Below, piece by piece: positions 25,376 through 36,930 of a stretch of 64,000 bases of DNA. The stretch comes from Delphinapterus leucas (taxonomy: Eukaryota > Chordata > Mammalia > Artiodactyla > Monodontidae). The translations under genes and the position numbers were made by a program. A model generated the notes under the pieces. It was given only the letters and a program-made list of their open reading frames with translations. It did no database searches and was not told where the DNA came from. The stretch spans positions 21,009,190 to 21,073,189 of the forward strand of contig NW_022098026.1 of assembly GCF_002288925.2 (NCBI RefSeq). The letters are read 5' to 3'. Every line of letters begins with the position of its first letter. Within the stretch, counting starts at the first letter, position 1.

Positions 25376-26404
25376 CACAGGAATGCAAATCACAGTAAGT
25401 AAATGTTGACACGGTGCTGATGATAGTATAGACAAATGATATCAAAGTTAAGAGGGGAAAAGTATTAAATGACTGTCAACACCTTGCCTGAAATGGACAT
25501 ACACATTTTTTATTAAATAATTTCGCTCTTTGGGGGTAATTAAATAGATCTTGGGAAAATAGATGCTATGTTTCTGCAAGAGGAAATAAAAAGATTGGTA
25601 ACTGAGAACAGAAATGTCCAAAATGTGAGCCTTGTGGCACTGAGGTACTGGAAAGTTTTAAATGGTGCCTGGGTGAAGTTTTCTTCTTCATTTTAATAAT
25701 AATGAGGTTTTATTATTTAGAATGGACTAACGTAGATGCTTCTGTTTTATTAAGAAGATCAATTTAGAGAAAAACATTAAAATGTTATATATTAATATTA
25801 TATACTGTATGTTATAGTATCTGTTGTTATATTGAAACACATACAATGGTAAGAAGATTGGAGGCCGAGGCCCAGATGACTTGAGTTTGGGCAACACTAT
25901 GCAGTAGTCAGAAGGGACTGCTGACTGCTCACACGAGTGAGCAGACTGAGACACAGGAGTCCATGAAAGCCTAGACCAGCGTGCCCCTCTCCCGCCCCAC
26001 CAGGACCAAAATGTCCGAAATGCCCCTTCTGTCATACTTGTTCGGCATAACCACCCTAGACAAGCAAACGAGTGGCTGTACTACAGCTGTCATGGCAACA
26101 CTGGAGTGAGAGCTGTTCTGTTTCATGATGTCAGATAATTCTGATTCAGAAATGTCTGGCTTCCATGGCTTACCCTGTGCTTCTGGTGGATCCATAAACC
26201 TTTACTAATTACTTCGATCCTGTGGAGTTCTTTTGTTTCTTGGGGTTTTTTTTTGTTTTTTCAGTGTAGCCTTTAGATATTGTCAATTCCAAAGAAACTG
26301 ACTAAGCATTCCCAGTGTGCAAGAGCTGCAAGAGGATTAGGAGAACTACAATGCAAGGTAGGGTCAAGACGGGAAGAGAAATAGAGTCCTCGAGGATTCA
26401 GGGG

Positions 26405-26585
26405 AGAAAGACCTCACTTTGTTGTGGTATCAGAGAAGCCTCAGGTGGGAGTTCACATTTAGATGGGCTTTGAGTGGTGGCTGGGTAGTAGTTAGTGGCA
26501 AGGGAAGAGACGTTCCAGGGGAGAAAAACATCACCAGCAAGAACATTGCAATGAAAGGCTTACAGCATGCTCATGGCTCGTGTAA
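26405..26585 (+). repeat. Ancient mammalian interspersed repeat fragment
   Basis: 'cacatttagatgggctttga' and 'agagacgttccagggga' resemble the same common old repeat as the one at 2640. The family is not named. Confidence 0.35.
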
Positions 26586-26602
26586 ACCAGTTTGACTACA
26601 AG

Positions 26603-26838
26603 AGGGGTTGGAAAACGATGGCCCATGGTCCAAATCCAGCCTGTCACCTTGGTTTTGTTTGTTTGTTTGTTTTTATTTTTACTTTACAGCTCATAAAATA
26701 AGAATGGTTTTTACATTGTTAAACTGTTACATTTTAAATGTTTATGTAAGTAGCTATGTAATACCCTTAATTTTTGCCTGTTGTTCCACAGTCTAAAATA
26801 TTTACCAAATGGCCCTTAAGAAAGTTTGCTGACTTGGA
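26603..26838 (+). mobile_element. hAT-type MITE-like element
   Basis: The left end is 'ggggttggaaaacgatggcc' and the right end 'atggcccttaagaaagtttgctgac', whose complement matches the left. This is the terminal-inverted-repeat pattern of a common nonautonomous DNA transposon. The interior has 'ctcataaaataagaatggtt' and a (GTTT)n stretch. Confidence 0.65.
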
Positions 26839-27589
26839 GGCAAGTAATGACTGCAAAGAAGAGCATTGAGGACGTCTTGTGAAAGACCTTCAAATGACAG
26901 AAACCCAAGTAGCTTAGGGAAAAAGTGGAAGTTATAAGCTTACAATTTTGGGAAATCTCAGGGCGAATCTAACCTCAAGCACAATTGAATCCAGGAGCCC
27001 AAATTATTATTTTGCTTGGCTCTTCTTCCCTCTTTTAAAAACCAAAACAAAACAAAACTTCATTTGCAGACAGATGTTTGCCATGTTATAGGAAAAAAGG
27101 ATCTCTGGTTACTCTCAGCCAATACATTTAGATTTTGCATCCATTAAGAAGAGCATTCATATATTAGACCCCATGGATGAACTGTGATCAGTTACCTGTC
27201 CATCACTGACCCACTGTGGCCAGGAGGAAGGGGGGTCCTCTCACTGGCCGGCCTGGATCACATGCCTGCCAATACGGTGACATCGGTGGGACACTGGACC
27301 CACCTGTATTGCTTGGGGTCTAGAAGAACTTCTCCAAATGAACCAGAAGAACGGGAGTTGGAAAACTGGTGGGCACGAGTAAATTGTAACTACCTATCCC
27401 ACTCGACTAGGGCAAGCAATTTATTCTACATGCAGTAGGTATTGGTGAGCTTATGAGTGGGAAAATACTATTTGTTGAACAACATTCAACAAGTAGTTAT
27501 TAAGCTATGTGCTTAGGAGGTTCATGAAGTTATGATGTGCAGTAGGATGGATTCAAGTGGTAAAAGGTAAAGAAACCAGGCTAGCGATT

Positions 27590-27710
27590 CTTAAGAGTAG
27601 TCAAGGTAGGAAGGCCTTGGTCTTCACCCTAGAAACAATGGGGAATCATTGAGTGAGTATTTTATGCAAAGACATGACATGATCAGATTTGCATTTTGAA
27701 ATCGTCACCA
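27590..27710 (+). repeat. Ancient mammalian interspersed repeat fragment
   Basis: 'caatggggaatcattgagtg' and 'gcaaagacatgacatgatca' match a widespread old repeat (consensus 'gggaagccattg... gagtgacatgatcag'). Confidence 0.45.
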
Positions 27711-28894
27711 CGGATGGTTCTTTTAGGTTAAGCAATCTGTATTGAAAAATCTTGTTGACATTGTAAATTGGCTTAGTCACTCATAGATTGTTCACAGTAA
27801 ATTTGGATCTACCTCAGGTCTGAAAAAACTAGAAATTTTAATTTTGTGAGATTAGAATTAATGGTACTTTGCTGTGTCTGTTTTCATTGAATTCTTAGTG
27901 GGTGTTTGGCTTTGGAGTACAAGAACTAGAGAATATATAAATCATTTTCCTTCAGTTTGTTTTTGTTCACAGATGTTAAAACTCTTTTTTTCCACTGGAA
28001 AGGGTGACTTTGCTGGAAAATCATTTAAAGTTTTTTCCAGTCCAGTCAATAAGCTCCCCAGAACCAAATGAACAAGGGGTGAAAATCACCGTGAAGCCCA
28101 GTGAGATTGCATTTCTTGGCTGCAGCCTGAGCCAGCCATTGTGGAGGGCAAGCATGGTAGTAGGGAGGAAGTGGGGTTTGGGTATGGTCACACCGAAGGA
28201 GCAAGGCCAGGGATAGATGATACAAATGGAGTGGGGAAGACATTTGAGGAGGTTAACATCGGATCAGAAACAATTTTCCACATGTTTAGACTAAAGAGTA
28301 AACACTAGAATTTGAGAGAAGCCAGCTATTTGCTTGCAGGGAGAAAAGTCCAATGGCCTTAGCATCAAAGTTCACGTCTCCTTATCTCTTTGCCTCATAC
28401 GCCTTTCACGGTATCCGGACCAAGCTTTGTGTGTTGTAGGAGTTTAATGTAATTGTCCTGGATATTATCTTTAGCAGGAGTGCTTTTTCTATTGCTGAGA
28501 CTAGTGAGCATAGTGAAATATTTTAGGCTTCTTTTTCAAGGAATCCTCTTGCCCTAGGGTTACTGGTAGGCCACCCAAGTATCTTGGGCCACCACTTCTA
28601 ATTTTAGATATTCCTTTGTTTTCATCAGTGGACATTTAGAGTCTTATTAAATCCTTTTCCCTCCTTTTCCTCTCCCTAGTCCAAACAGGAAGTACTCCCT
28701 GAAAGCAGACCGTATAGAAAGGGATGCCAGATGGCCAAGGACTTTCAGCCAGTGTTGTTAACTTGTCTGCAGACTCAGAATGCGACATCAGAGATGTCCT
28801 TCCTCGACTTCCCCATGCGCGGGGGAAAGGAAAACACCACTGATTTACTGTAATAACTTTACCAATAAAAAAGGCTCTAGAGGAGTCAACATAA

Positions 28895-28975
28895 TTCCTC
28901 AGTGAAGACAGAAGGATGGGAAATTTAGTTCTTGCATATGGGAGGCACTCAGTAAATAGTTGTTGATTGTATTTG
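28895..28975 (+). repeat. Possible L2 3'-end remnant
   Basis: 'aggcactcagtaaatagttg' resembles the 'ggcactcaataaatgtttgt' end of L2. Short and weakly supported. Confidence 0.35.
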
Positions 28976-29554
28976 ACTGAAAAAGAAGAAAAACAGTAAA
29001 AACAGTTGGGAACTGCCAACTGTGTCATGCAACCTAAACCACGGCTTGGTGCAACAAAGACGGAATTGTCATTTTGCTCCTATTAAAACATCCTTCCTTT
29101 AGAGAATAAAAGTAGCCATTTGTATGATTAGGGAGAGCATTTCTTCTATTAACATGTATTAATTTTTTTGGTTTTAAATGTAACATATTAATTGTAGAAA
29201 ATATGGAAAATATTTTAAAAGCACAAAGAATAAAGATTACTCTCATCACCCAGAGAATGCTGTTAATACACTGATATACTTACTGTCCCTAAGTGTTTTA
29301 AGGTAGGTTTGCACGTATTTTTTATTATATAGAAAAGTACGTGAGATGTATTATACAACTTTTCACAAATTACTGTTTAGCGACTTCCTCCCAGGTCAAA
29401 AATACAACCTTACCAGGACCCCAGAAGCACCCACACCTCTTTCTCTTCCCCTGTCACAATCCTCTCCTTCCCCATAGGGGTAACCACTAATCTGATGTTT
29501 ACAGTAATCAATTCCTTGTTTTTGTTTATATTTTTAGCTCTTCGATACAGGTTC

Positions 29555-30074
29555 TTGTTATTTGCAATAGTAACAGTCCATGAAGTAACCACAGACCCTG
29601 AATTAGTGAATATCATACCATTGCTCCCACAGGAAATACAGGGTTAGGTTCCTACAAGCCTCTGGTTACAACTTTTTTGTCAACCCATCAGTACATAACC
29701 TTGTTTTACATGGGTTTCTATTTAAAGACACCTTACTTAATATTACTATTGATTCATTAACATTAAACTCAGGACGAACAGCGCTATAAGTCATGCCTGA
29801 ATGAAACTTACTAAGCACATGTTTTCTTTGTAAGGCGTGTCACAGCCTTCTTGCACATAGGGACACTACAGAGCTGGAACAGAAGGCAGAGCATCCCTTT
29901 GCTTGACCTCAGCTGGGAATGTGCATGTTGGGTGACTCAGGGTGACTTAAGTTTTTCATCGCTCTGTGTGTGTCCGCAAATGACTATGAAGGCACCTTGA
30001 GTATTGATTCTGGACTTACAAATAAATTTAACAAATAGGTGAATTCACGACTGCAGAATCTGCAAATAATGATT
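29555..30074. mobile_element. Putative DNA transposon with imperfect terminal inverted repeats, family not recognised
   Basis: The left end (about 29555-29590, 'ttgttatttgcaatagtaac' onward) is similar to the reverse complement of the right end (30039-30074). They share 'ttatttgca' and then 'cagtcRTGAA..ACC'-like bases. The L1 sequence resumes on the right side, so this is an insertion. No transposase frame is visible, which suggests a nonautonomous copy about 520 bp long. Boundaries are approximate. Confidence 0.5.
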
Positions 30075-30344
30075 GACTTGGTGCATCCCTAAAATGAATA
30101 TTTTGCTTTATTATTTTGAGTCTGACTTCTTTTGCTCAACAGTTTTAAAAGTCATTCATGTAGCTGTAGTTCATTTATTTATTCTCACTGTAGCAGAATG
30201 CATAATTGCATTAATATACTAAAATTATTTCTCCATTCTACTTTTGCTCAACTTCTAGCTTGTTTCCAGTTTTTGTTTTTACAGATTAATTGCTCTACAC
30301 ACTCTCATATATGTCTTCTCATATATACACACTGTGCTCTAGGG

Positions 30345-30567
30345 CAGTGGTCCCCAACCTTTTTGGCACCAGGGACCAGTTTTATGGAAGACAGTTTTTC
30401 CACGGACTGGGGGGTGGGGGCAGGGGGACGGTTCAGGTGGTAATGTGAGCAACAGGGAGCAATGGGGAGCGGCAGATAAGCTTCACTCTCACTCGTCCGC
30501 CACTCACCCCCTGCTGTGCGGCCCGGTTCCTAACAGGCCGCGTGCAGTCCCAGTTTGGGGACCCCTG
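30345..30567. mobile_element. MER1-like hAT nonautonomous transposon
   Basis: Ends are CAGTGGTCCCCAACC and, at the right, GGGGACCCCTG, which pair as terminal inverted repeats. The interior has 'ggcaccagggaccagtttta' and 'tgctgtgcggcccggttcct'. The flanking 8-mers CTCTAGGG (30337-30344) and CTTTAGGC (30568-30575) agree at six of eight positions, as expected for an old hAT target duplication. It is nested in an L1. Confidence 0.88.
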
Positions 30568-33439
30568 CTTTAGGCTATACATCTGGGAATGAACTGCGAG
30601 GTCATGGAGGATGATAGCTTCATTTCCGCTAGATAAGGCCAAAGTGTTTTCCAGAGTGGGTGGAGGAGTTTGCACCCCTCCTCCAGCAAAGTATAAGAAT
30701 TGCAGTTCCATGTTTTGTAAACACTTGGTATTTTCAGCATTTTGATATTAGCTATCTTAGTCGTTCTGGTAGGTAAGCAGGATCATCTCACTGTGGTTTT
30801 AATCTACGCTTCCTGCATTACAGAAAGGGTGAGCCCCCTTCTTTTGCATTTTCTCTTCTAAGTCCCTCCTCAAGTTTCTTGCCCATTTCCCACTTGGTTG
30901 TCTACCTTTTTCTTACTGATCAGTAGGAGTTCTGTGTATAGTCTTGTATGTGCCCTTATGTATTTTTATGTTGTAGGCTGTCTTTTTACTCTCTTTTAAG
31001 GTTGTCTTTTGATACATAAAATTTCTTATTTTAATGTAGTCGTGTATATCAGTATTTTCCTTTATGCTTAGTGCTTTTTATGCCCTGTTGGATAAATCCC
31101 AACCCCAAGTTCTCAGAGGCATTCCCTCATTTATTGTTTGCCTTTGGCAATTAGACCTGTAATACACCAGGAAATCATTTGTTAGGTATGATATGAGGTA
31201 GAGGTTGTGTCACTTTTTCCATATAGATATCCAGTTATCCTAGTGCCATTTATAGAAGAGTGCTTTCCACTATTATTATAAAATAATATAGGCTCATGAT
31301 TTAAAAACTCAAACAGTATAAAGAAATGTAAAATATAAAGTGAATGTCCAGTCTGTGCCTGTGTACCCAGTCCCCATTCTCAGTCCCCTGAGGCAGTTAC
31401 AGTTTCTTGCTTGTACATTTTAAGATTAGTTTAAACACACCCAGCATTAGAATGGTGGCTTTAGAGCAAACCTAAGTTATGCCTCAGGATAGTAGAGGAT
31501 TGAATCTAGTGGCACTATGGCTTTTCTGTTTCAGTTACAGTGAATGCATTTGTTTTTGCAATATCTTCACTATATAGAGAATGACAGTTGTACTGCACTC
31601 GGTATAGTAAGGAGATGCTGGGATTTCTTGGCAACCATTCCAGTCTTTTGAAGTAGCAAATGTCACCTTATAGACCCTTGGAAGTGCTCCCCAAACGCTT
31701 CTGCGTTTCCTTAAAAATAACTTCATAAATTGTGAGGTTATTTAGTTGAAAGAAAGTAAATACATTCTATTTTAAGAACCAGTTCTGATGTAGCTGAAAT
31801 GTGATTTTGAAGAAGATTGAGGGGCTATCCTCAGGTTTAATTAAGAGGAAAGAATACTCCCCTCGATTAGTATTATGCAGTGCAGAGCACAATAGAGGCA
31901 TCTGTTCCACTTACCCTGCTGGTCCTTTCTTTCCCTTGAGGGTTTTTCCCCTGCAGTGAGCAGCTGAACTGAGACCATTGTCCAGGCATCTTTACTTCCG
32001 ATCCAGAGTTGTTTCCTCTACCTTGTAACTTCTTTGTTATTCTGCATGAGAGGGTTCGATTTATTGACTTGGAGGAACCTTAAGGATAACAGATTCTCTA
32101 TTCTAAGATTTTGGATTTTATTTAATCACAGAATTATATGCCTTTTCCAATGTACTCCATCTGAGTTTGAAACTTATTTGGAACTTAAACTTCAGAAATT
32201 TTTTTGAAAAGCTGGAAAAACAGAACCACTGCCCTGTAGACTTGTCAAGCTATTTTAAAAGCAAATTATTTAAAAACTATTTTCAAAGCAATTGCGTATA
32301 ATTGCTAAGGCCTTAAGGGGATTTCACCAGCTAGTCTCATTAAAATAAGAATCAGGACTCTGTTATTATCTGAATAAAAATGTGTATTAAATTATATTAG
32401 ATGTGGGGAAAGAATCTGTAAATACTGTGCATACTTGTAAGAGTCAGAAAAGAATACAGAGCAGTGCAACTTGGGGGCATGTGGACTTTTCCTCTTGTAA
32501 AGTCGTGAAGCACATACTGAAAATTCAGGACATAGATAGGATTTCTGTGTTGCAAAAGCTTCAGCAGACATGTAAAGAATATGTTCAAATTTTCAACAAG
32601 CAGAAATTGGTTTTTGTGTCATTTACTCTGATTCACCACTCTCCAGCTTACCAGGACTCCTTTTGACCCTGTTTTCCCAACTGGAGTTTGATCTTCCCTC
32701 TCTTTTTATGGCACTTTAACTCAAGACATAAAGGGATATTTTCCAAGGAAGAAGAAGTCACTAATTCAGGACTAGATAAGATGGGACTTTACAGGTTTTC
32801 ATGGAATTTTCTATCCTCTCTCATTATAGGGGGAAAGAAAAAAATACAGGCAGTCCCCCTTGAACTTAATAGCACCATCCCTGTTCTAGGCCTAATGGGG
32901 AAAGGGGACTGAGGGAGTGAGCATTCAGGTCAAGCCTGAGATCCGTGACGGGGAACCCAGCCTGTAGGTCTCAGACCACTGCCTGGCAGAGAGATGTCGA
33001 TGCCAGTTTTGTGACCTCTCCACACTACGCAGCTGGCGAGACACTCTTTGGCTCCCCATGTGTACCTCATCCCTCCTACCTAGCCCTGTCTTTGAGAGTC
33101 CTAGACTAAGCCAACCACCCACCACTCCCTGTTTCTCTTGGATCAGCCACGCCACATGGCCAGGGGTTCAGCACCCCCACAGGCTGCGGTTGTCTGTCTC
33201 TCTAACCATCTGCCTGTCTCCTTCCCCACACTACCTTCTTGGCAGAATGCCCTTTAGAAAATTAAACATTGCTTGCAGATGGAAACGACACGGGAGAGGA
33301 GTTGTATTTGTTTTTACCATTGGAAATGCTAGGAAAGAGAAGAGTCCAAGGTAACCTTTGTGGACTGGGGAAAGAACGTCCATCGGATTTTTTTAATTGC
33401 TCATTCTCTGTGCTGGTGGGGCTGTGGTGAGAGGGAAGG

Positions 33440-34065
33440 GGCAGCCCCCATACGCTGTTGGTGGGAATACAATTCAGTCGGACCTTTCTGCAAGGCCATT
33501 TGCTAGGATGTATCAGGACCCTTAAAAAAGGCTCCTAGCCTTTGACCCACTAATTTGACTTCCAGGAATTTATGCTAAGGAAACAATTGGAGACACAGGC
33601 AGTGATCCTCTACAAGAATGTGAGTTGCAGTACTATGGCCGAAGAGGGATAATCTGAATGTACACAATAAGAAAAGGGGTACATAAATCAGGGTATACCA
33701 TACAGTAGAATATCCTGTAGGCCTGAGAATACTATGGGGTTTGTAGAGAGGTCTTCAGGGGGTCATCTGCCAAGATTGTACTTTAAAGATTATTTTCTCT
33801 GAACTAATGTCAGTTGTTTGTTATTTTTAGCCTCATTAGTGGGAAAAGAGTTTTATGGTTTTTAAAATATATCAAAGGCTACTTAATGACATCAGAAAAT
33901 ACTTAAGTGAAAAAAATACGCTACTATGTATGTAGTATTATCTGCAACACCACCCCACCCAAGACAAGAAATTTGGCAAGCTGTTAACAGTGATTATCAG
34001 CAGTATAAATTATGTGTGACTTTACTGCTTTTCTTATTTCCCAGTTTCCTACACAGCCATCTGTA
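33440..34065 (+). mobile_element. L1 LINE 3' fragment, sense
   Basis: 'acgctgttggtgggaataca', 'gacccactaatttgacttcc', 'aggaatttatgctaaggaaa' and 'accatacagtagaatatcct' are old L1 distal ORF2/3'UTR text. The middle (about 33738-33862) does not fit L1 and is shared with 34612-34740. Confidence 0.75.
33738..33862 (+). repeat. Diverged duplicated segment, copy 1
   Basis: The run 'ggtcttcagggggtcatctg' ... 'aagattgtac' ... 'attattttctc' ... 'gtttgttatttttagcctca' is matched, with many substitutions, at 34612-34740. It lies inside an L1 fragment, so it may be an inserted unit. Confidence 0.7.
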
Positions 34066-34611
34066 ATTTTGCATATCAGAATTAAAGATTAATGGTCTGC
34101 CGACTGCTTATCTTATACCAGCTCAGGTTTTTCACTCCCATGCTGTGGAGCCATGAGAGGGTCTGCCACATCCGTGATCAGATTGGGAGCCTGCTGGGAC
34201 AGCCCTGTCCACGGCCTGGTAGTCATGCCCTGGCTGGTACTCCAGAGGCCCCATCAGTCAAGTGAGTCACCACAGAAGGGTGTCAAGCTGACGATATTGC
34301 CACACACCGTACAGGCACACTCAGCCACATCCCAGCATGCTGCCAGGCCTTTGAGCCTTATCTTCCCAAACCATTATTTCTTCCCTGTCCAGTGAATGTC
34401 ACAGGGACTGACTGGGGCTGTGTGACTCCTTTTGAGGACACCGTGGACTAGCAAACTAAAGCCGGTGCAAGCCTTCCGCTTGAACCCAAACCAGGCCAAC
34501 AAGTGTTCCTTAAAGTTTAAGCTGCTGTTGCTATAGTTGGGCCCTGATGTGGGGGGCCTGGCAGGACCCCAGGAATATTTAGGGTGAAAAATGTGCTAGG
34601 GCATTCAGCTG

Positions 34612-34740
34612 GACTTTGAGGTTGTAGAGAAGCCTTCGGGGATCATCTGCTAAGATTGTAGTTATAAAATTATTTTCTCCTATCCTAACACCAATCATTT
34701 GTTATCCTTGTCCTCATTAATGGGAAGAGAGTTTGAGAAT
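34612..34740 (+). repeat. Diverged duplicated segment, copy 2
   Basis: It pairs with 33738-33862: 'agccttcggggatcatctgc', 'aagattgtagttataaaatt', 'attattttctc', 'catttgttatccttgtcctc' and 'attaatgggaagagag'. It ends about 70 bases before a young SINE. Confidence 0.7.
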
Positions 34741-34810
34741 TCGATATTGGAGGTTTCAGAGTCAATACCAAAGCTGGCCATTTTTAGTTTGTTTTGTCTT
34801 GGATTTTTTT

Positions 34811-35012
34811 TTTTTTTTTGGCAGTACGCGGGCCTCTCACTGTTTTGGCCTCTCCCTTGCGGAGCACAGGCACCGGACGCGCAGGCCCGGCAGCCATGGC
34901 TCACGGGCCCAGCCGCTCCGCGGCATGTGAGATCTTCCCGGACCAGGGCACGAACCCACGTCCCCTGCATCGGCAGGCGGACTCTCAACCACTGCGCCAC
35001 CAGGGAAGCCCA
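34811..35012 (-). mobile_element. Young CHR-type cetacean SINE
   Basis: A nearly canonical copy on the minus strand. The plus strand reads a T run, 'ggcagtacgcgggcctctca', 'gcaggcccggcagccatggc' and 'caccagggaagccc'. TGTCTTGGATTTTTTT is found at 34795-34810 and again at 35013-35028, a 16-bp target duplication that ends in the T run. It is richer in CpG than the surrounding DNA, as expected for a young element. Confidence 0.96.
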
Positions 35013-36224
35013 TGTCTTGGATTTTTTTAGGAGTGCTGTTGTCACTTTAAGTAGCCTATAGCCAGACACTTCTGTGGTCAGAGTATAAGATTATACAAAT
35101 AGTCTTGGGCCATTATCATCATCCCTGTGCATCTTATTTTCCACCTGTGTGTTCTCTAAGTTGCATCAAAACTGATACATAATATGCTCTCTGTTTCTTT
35201 GAGGAACATTTATATGTTTACAGTCATTCTGTTGCTACAGGCATCAGTCATTGTGGTGTATAACAGTGTTCAGTAGTATTGTTGACGCTGAGTTTTGTTG
35301 ACGTGCCTCTGGAGCACAAATTAACAAAGAGTATAATTCCAATCCGTAGTTTAAAAAATCATTGAAGTACTGTGGAGTATGCATTTTACTGTTACACTGA
35401 AACATAGTGGTAATAAGTTTTAGATTGTGGTTATTTTATGGCAAATAAATGTTATTGCTATGACCAAAACACAAGCAAACAAATGAAATTCTATGAGTTC
35501 TTAAAAATCACAGTTAGTACTATGGGAACGGACATGGAGATTGAAGAGTAACTTCTTATAATCGTTATGAACGTCCTGCATTCCAACCGCGCCCCCAGAT
35601 AATTTCAGCCATGTACTAAGTGGCCAAGAACCACTTAGATATCCAGGGATGTGAAAAAACATTCAGAACCCACATTGTGTTCATAGAATATGTTTCCAGC
35701 TATGCCTTTAGCCAAAGGCATGATTCTTGGTACACTTGAGGTAGGAAGCTGGAGGTGTTTCCTACTTAGAAAAGCCACTAAAAAGAAAACTCAAAAAAAA
35801 AAAAAAAAGGTCTTAAGGACTTTTTAATTGTCCTGTGTTGGCCACTGACCAAAGGAACAGGTTAGTTCAGGCCTCTGGGCCTGGGCTGCTCTTATAAATC
35901 TCCAGATTGTCCCTGGTCAGAATTTGGGTTCCCAGGCTGGGCTGCAGTTGGAATAGCCAGGCCTTGCCCACTGGGTCACCATCTAGGGGGGGCAGTTGTA
36001 GGGAGGGGACAGAAAGCGAGGCCCTTCTTACCAGCTGCAGTTATGGATTAACCGAGGACTGACTGCCCAGTAGAAATAAGGTGGCACTTCCTTCCGGGAC
36101 CCAAGACAGAATCAAGTGTGGGAGCAGGTATTAAACTAATCATAGGGTAACTGATCCCTTAGCTGATGAAGCTTACTTACTGTCTTATGTTACAGTTGTG
36201 TTTTAATCTGTCCCATCTTGTCAA

Positions 36225-36335
36225 ATACACTGTAAGCTCATCAAGTCGGGGACCTTGGTAAATGCTGAGTTGTATACCACTTACTGTCTTGATCACACAA
36301 TGTGTTCAATAAGTAGTTATTGCTGGAATAATTGA
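36225..36335 (+). repeat. L2 3'-end fragment
   Basis: 'ctgtaagctcatcaagtcgg' to 'tgttcaataagtagttattg' matches the L2 end ('ctgtaagctccatgagggca ... aataaatgtttg'). Confidence 0.6.
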
Positions 36336-36639
36336 GGCGAAGAGAAAAAAGCCATACTCTTTGAATTCTGTCTCTTCTGTTATATGAATTCCATCTGCTA
36401 TAGGAATCTACCACACACAAGACTGGAGGCAGAATTGGGGATTTTGTTGGAATTTACAATGTGTTGAGTCTTGCTGGGCCTGTCTGTTGCTGCATTCCCG
36501 TTTTCCCCTGCAAATGTGGTAGGCATCTAAAGGAAACTCATAAATCAGTGGTTAAGGTTTCTAGTGCTCTGGCTGGGTCTGTAAAGAAGCTTGGTACAGC
36601 CTAGAGGATCAGAGCAAGTCCTTCTACCCCAGAGGTGGT

Positions 36640-36815
36640 ACACTGTGGTGGCAACAGCCCTGGGCTTGGAGCCAGGGCATTGGGGTCTGAACCTCGGCCC
36701 TGACGCTTACAGCCTGGATATCTTCTAGCAAGCCTCAAATTGGCCCAAGTTCCCACATCTATGAAATGGGAATTATAATAGTGCCTCTTGGCTAGATGGC
36801 TGGGTTAAATGAGAT
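36640..36815 (+). repeat. MIR-like SINE
   Basis: 'gcttggagccagggcattgg', 'cccacatctatgaaatggga' and 'attataatagtgcctcttgg' follow the MIR order. Confidence 0.8.
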
Positions 36816-36930
36816 TCATTAATTTACTCAATATTTATTGAAATCCTACTGGGCACTATTTTAGGCATTGGAGATACAGCAGTAAACAAAATAAACAAAA
36901 ATCCCTGCTCATGAAATTTATATTCTAGAA
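36815..36930 (+). repeat. Ancient mammalian interspersed repeat fragment
   Basis: 'actcaatatttattgaaatc', 'gggcactattttaggcattg', 'gagatacagcagtaaacaaa' and 'atccctgctcatgaaattta' match a very common old repeat. Confidence 0.6.

Larger units (their letters stand above)
29300..31265 (-). mobile_element. L1 LINE, antisense, interrupted by two DNA transposons
   Basis: Plus-strand text follows the antisense of an old L1 from its 3'UTR into ORF2. It runs from 'cataggggtaaccactaatc', through 'attcatgtagctgtagttca' and 'tctcactgtggttttaatct', to 'tttcttactgatcagtagga' and 'tccatatagatatccagtta'. The run is broken by an element with imperfect terminal inverted repeats at about 29555-30074 and by a MER1-like element at 30345-30567, both inserted later. 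ORF2 is riddled with stops. Confidence 0.85.
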
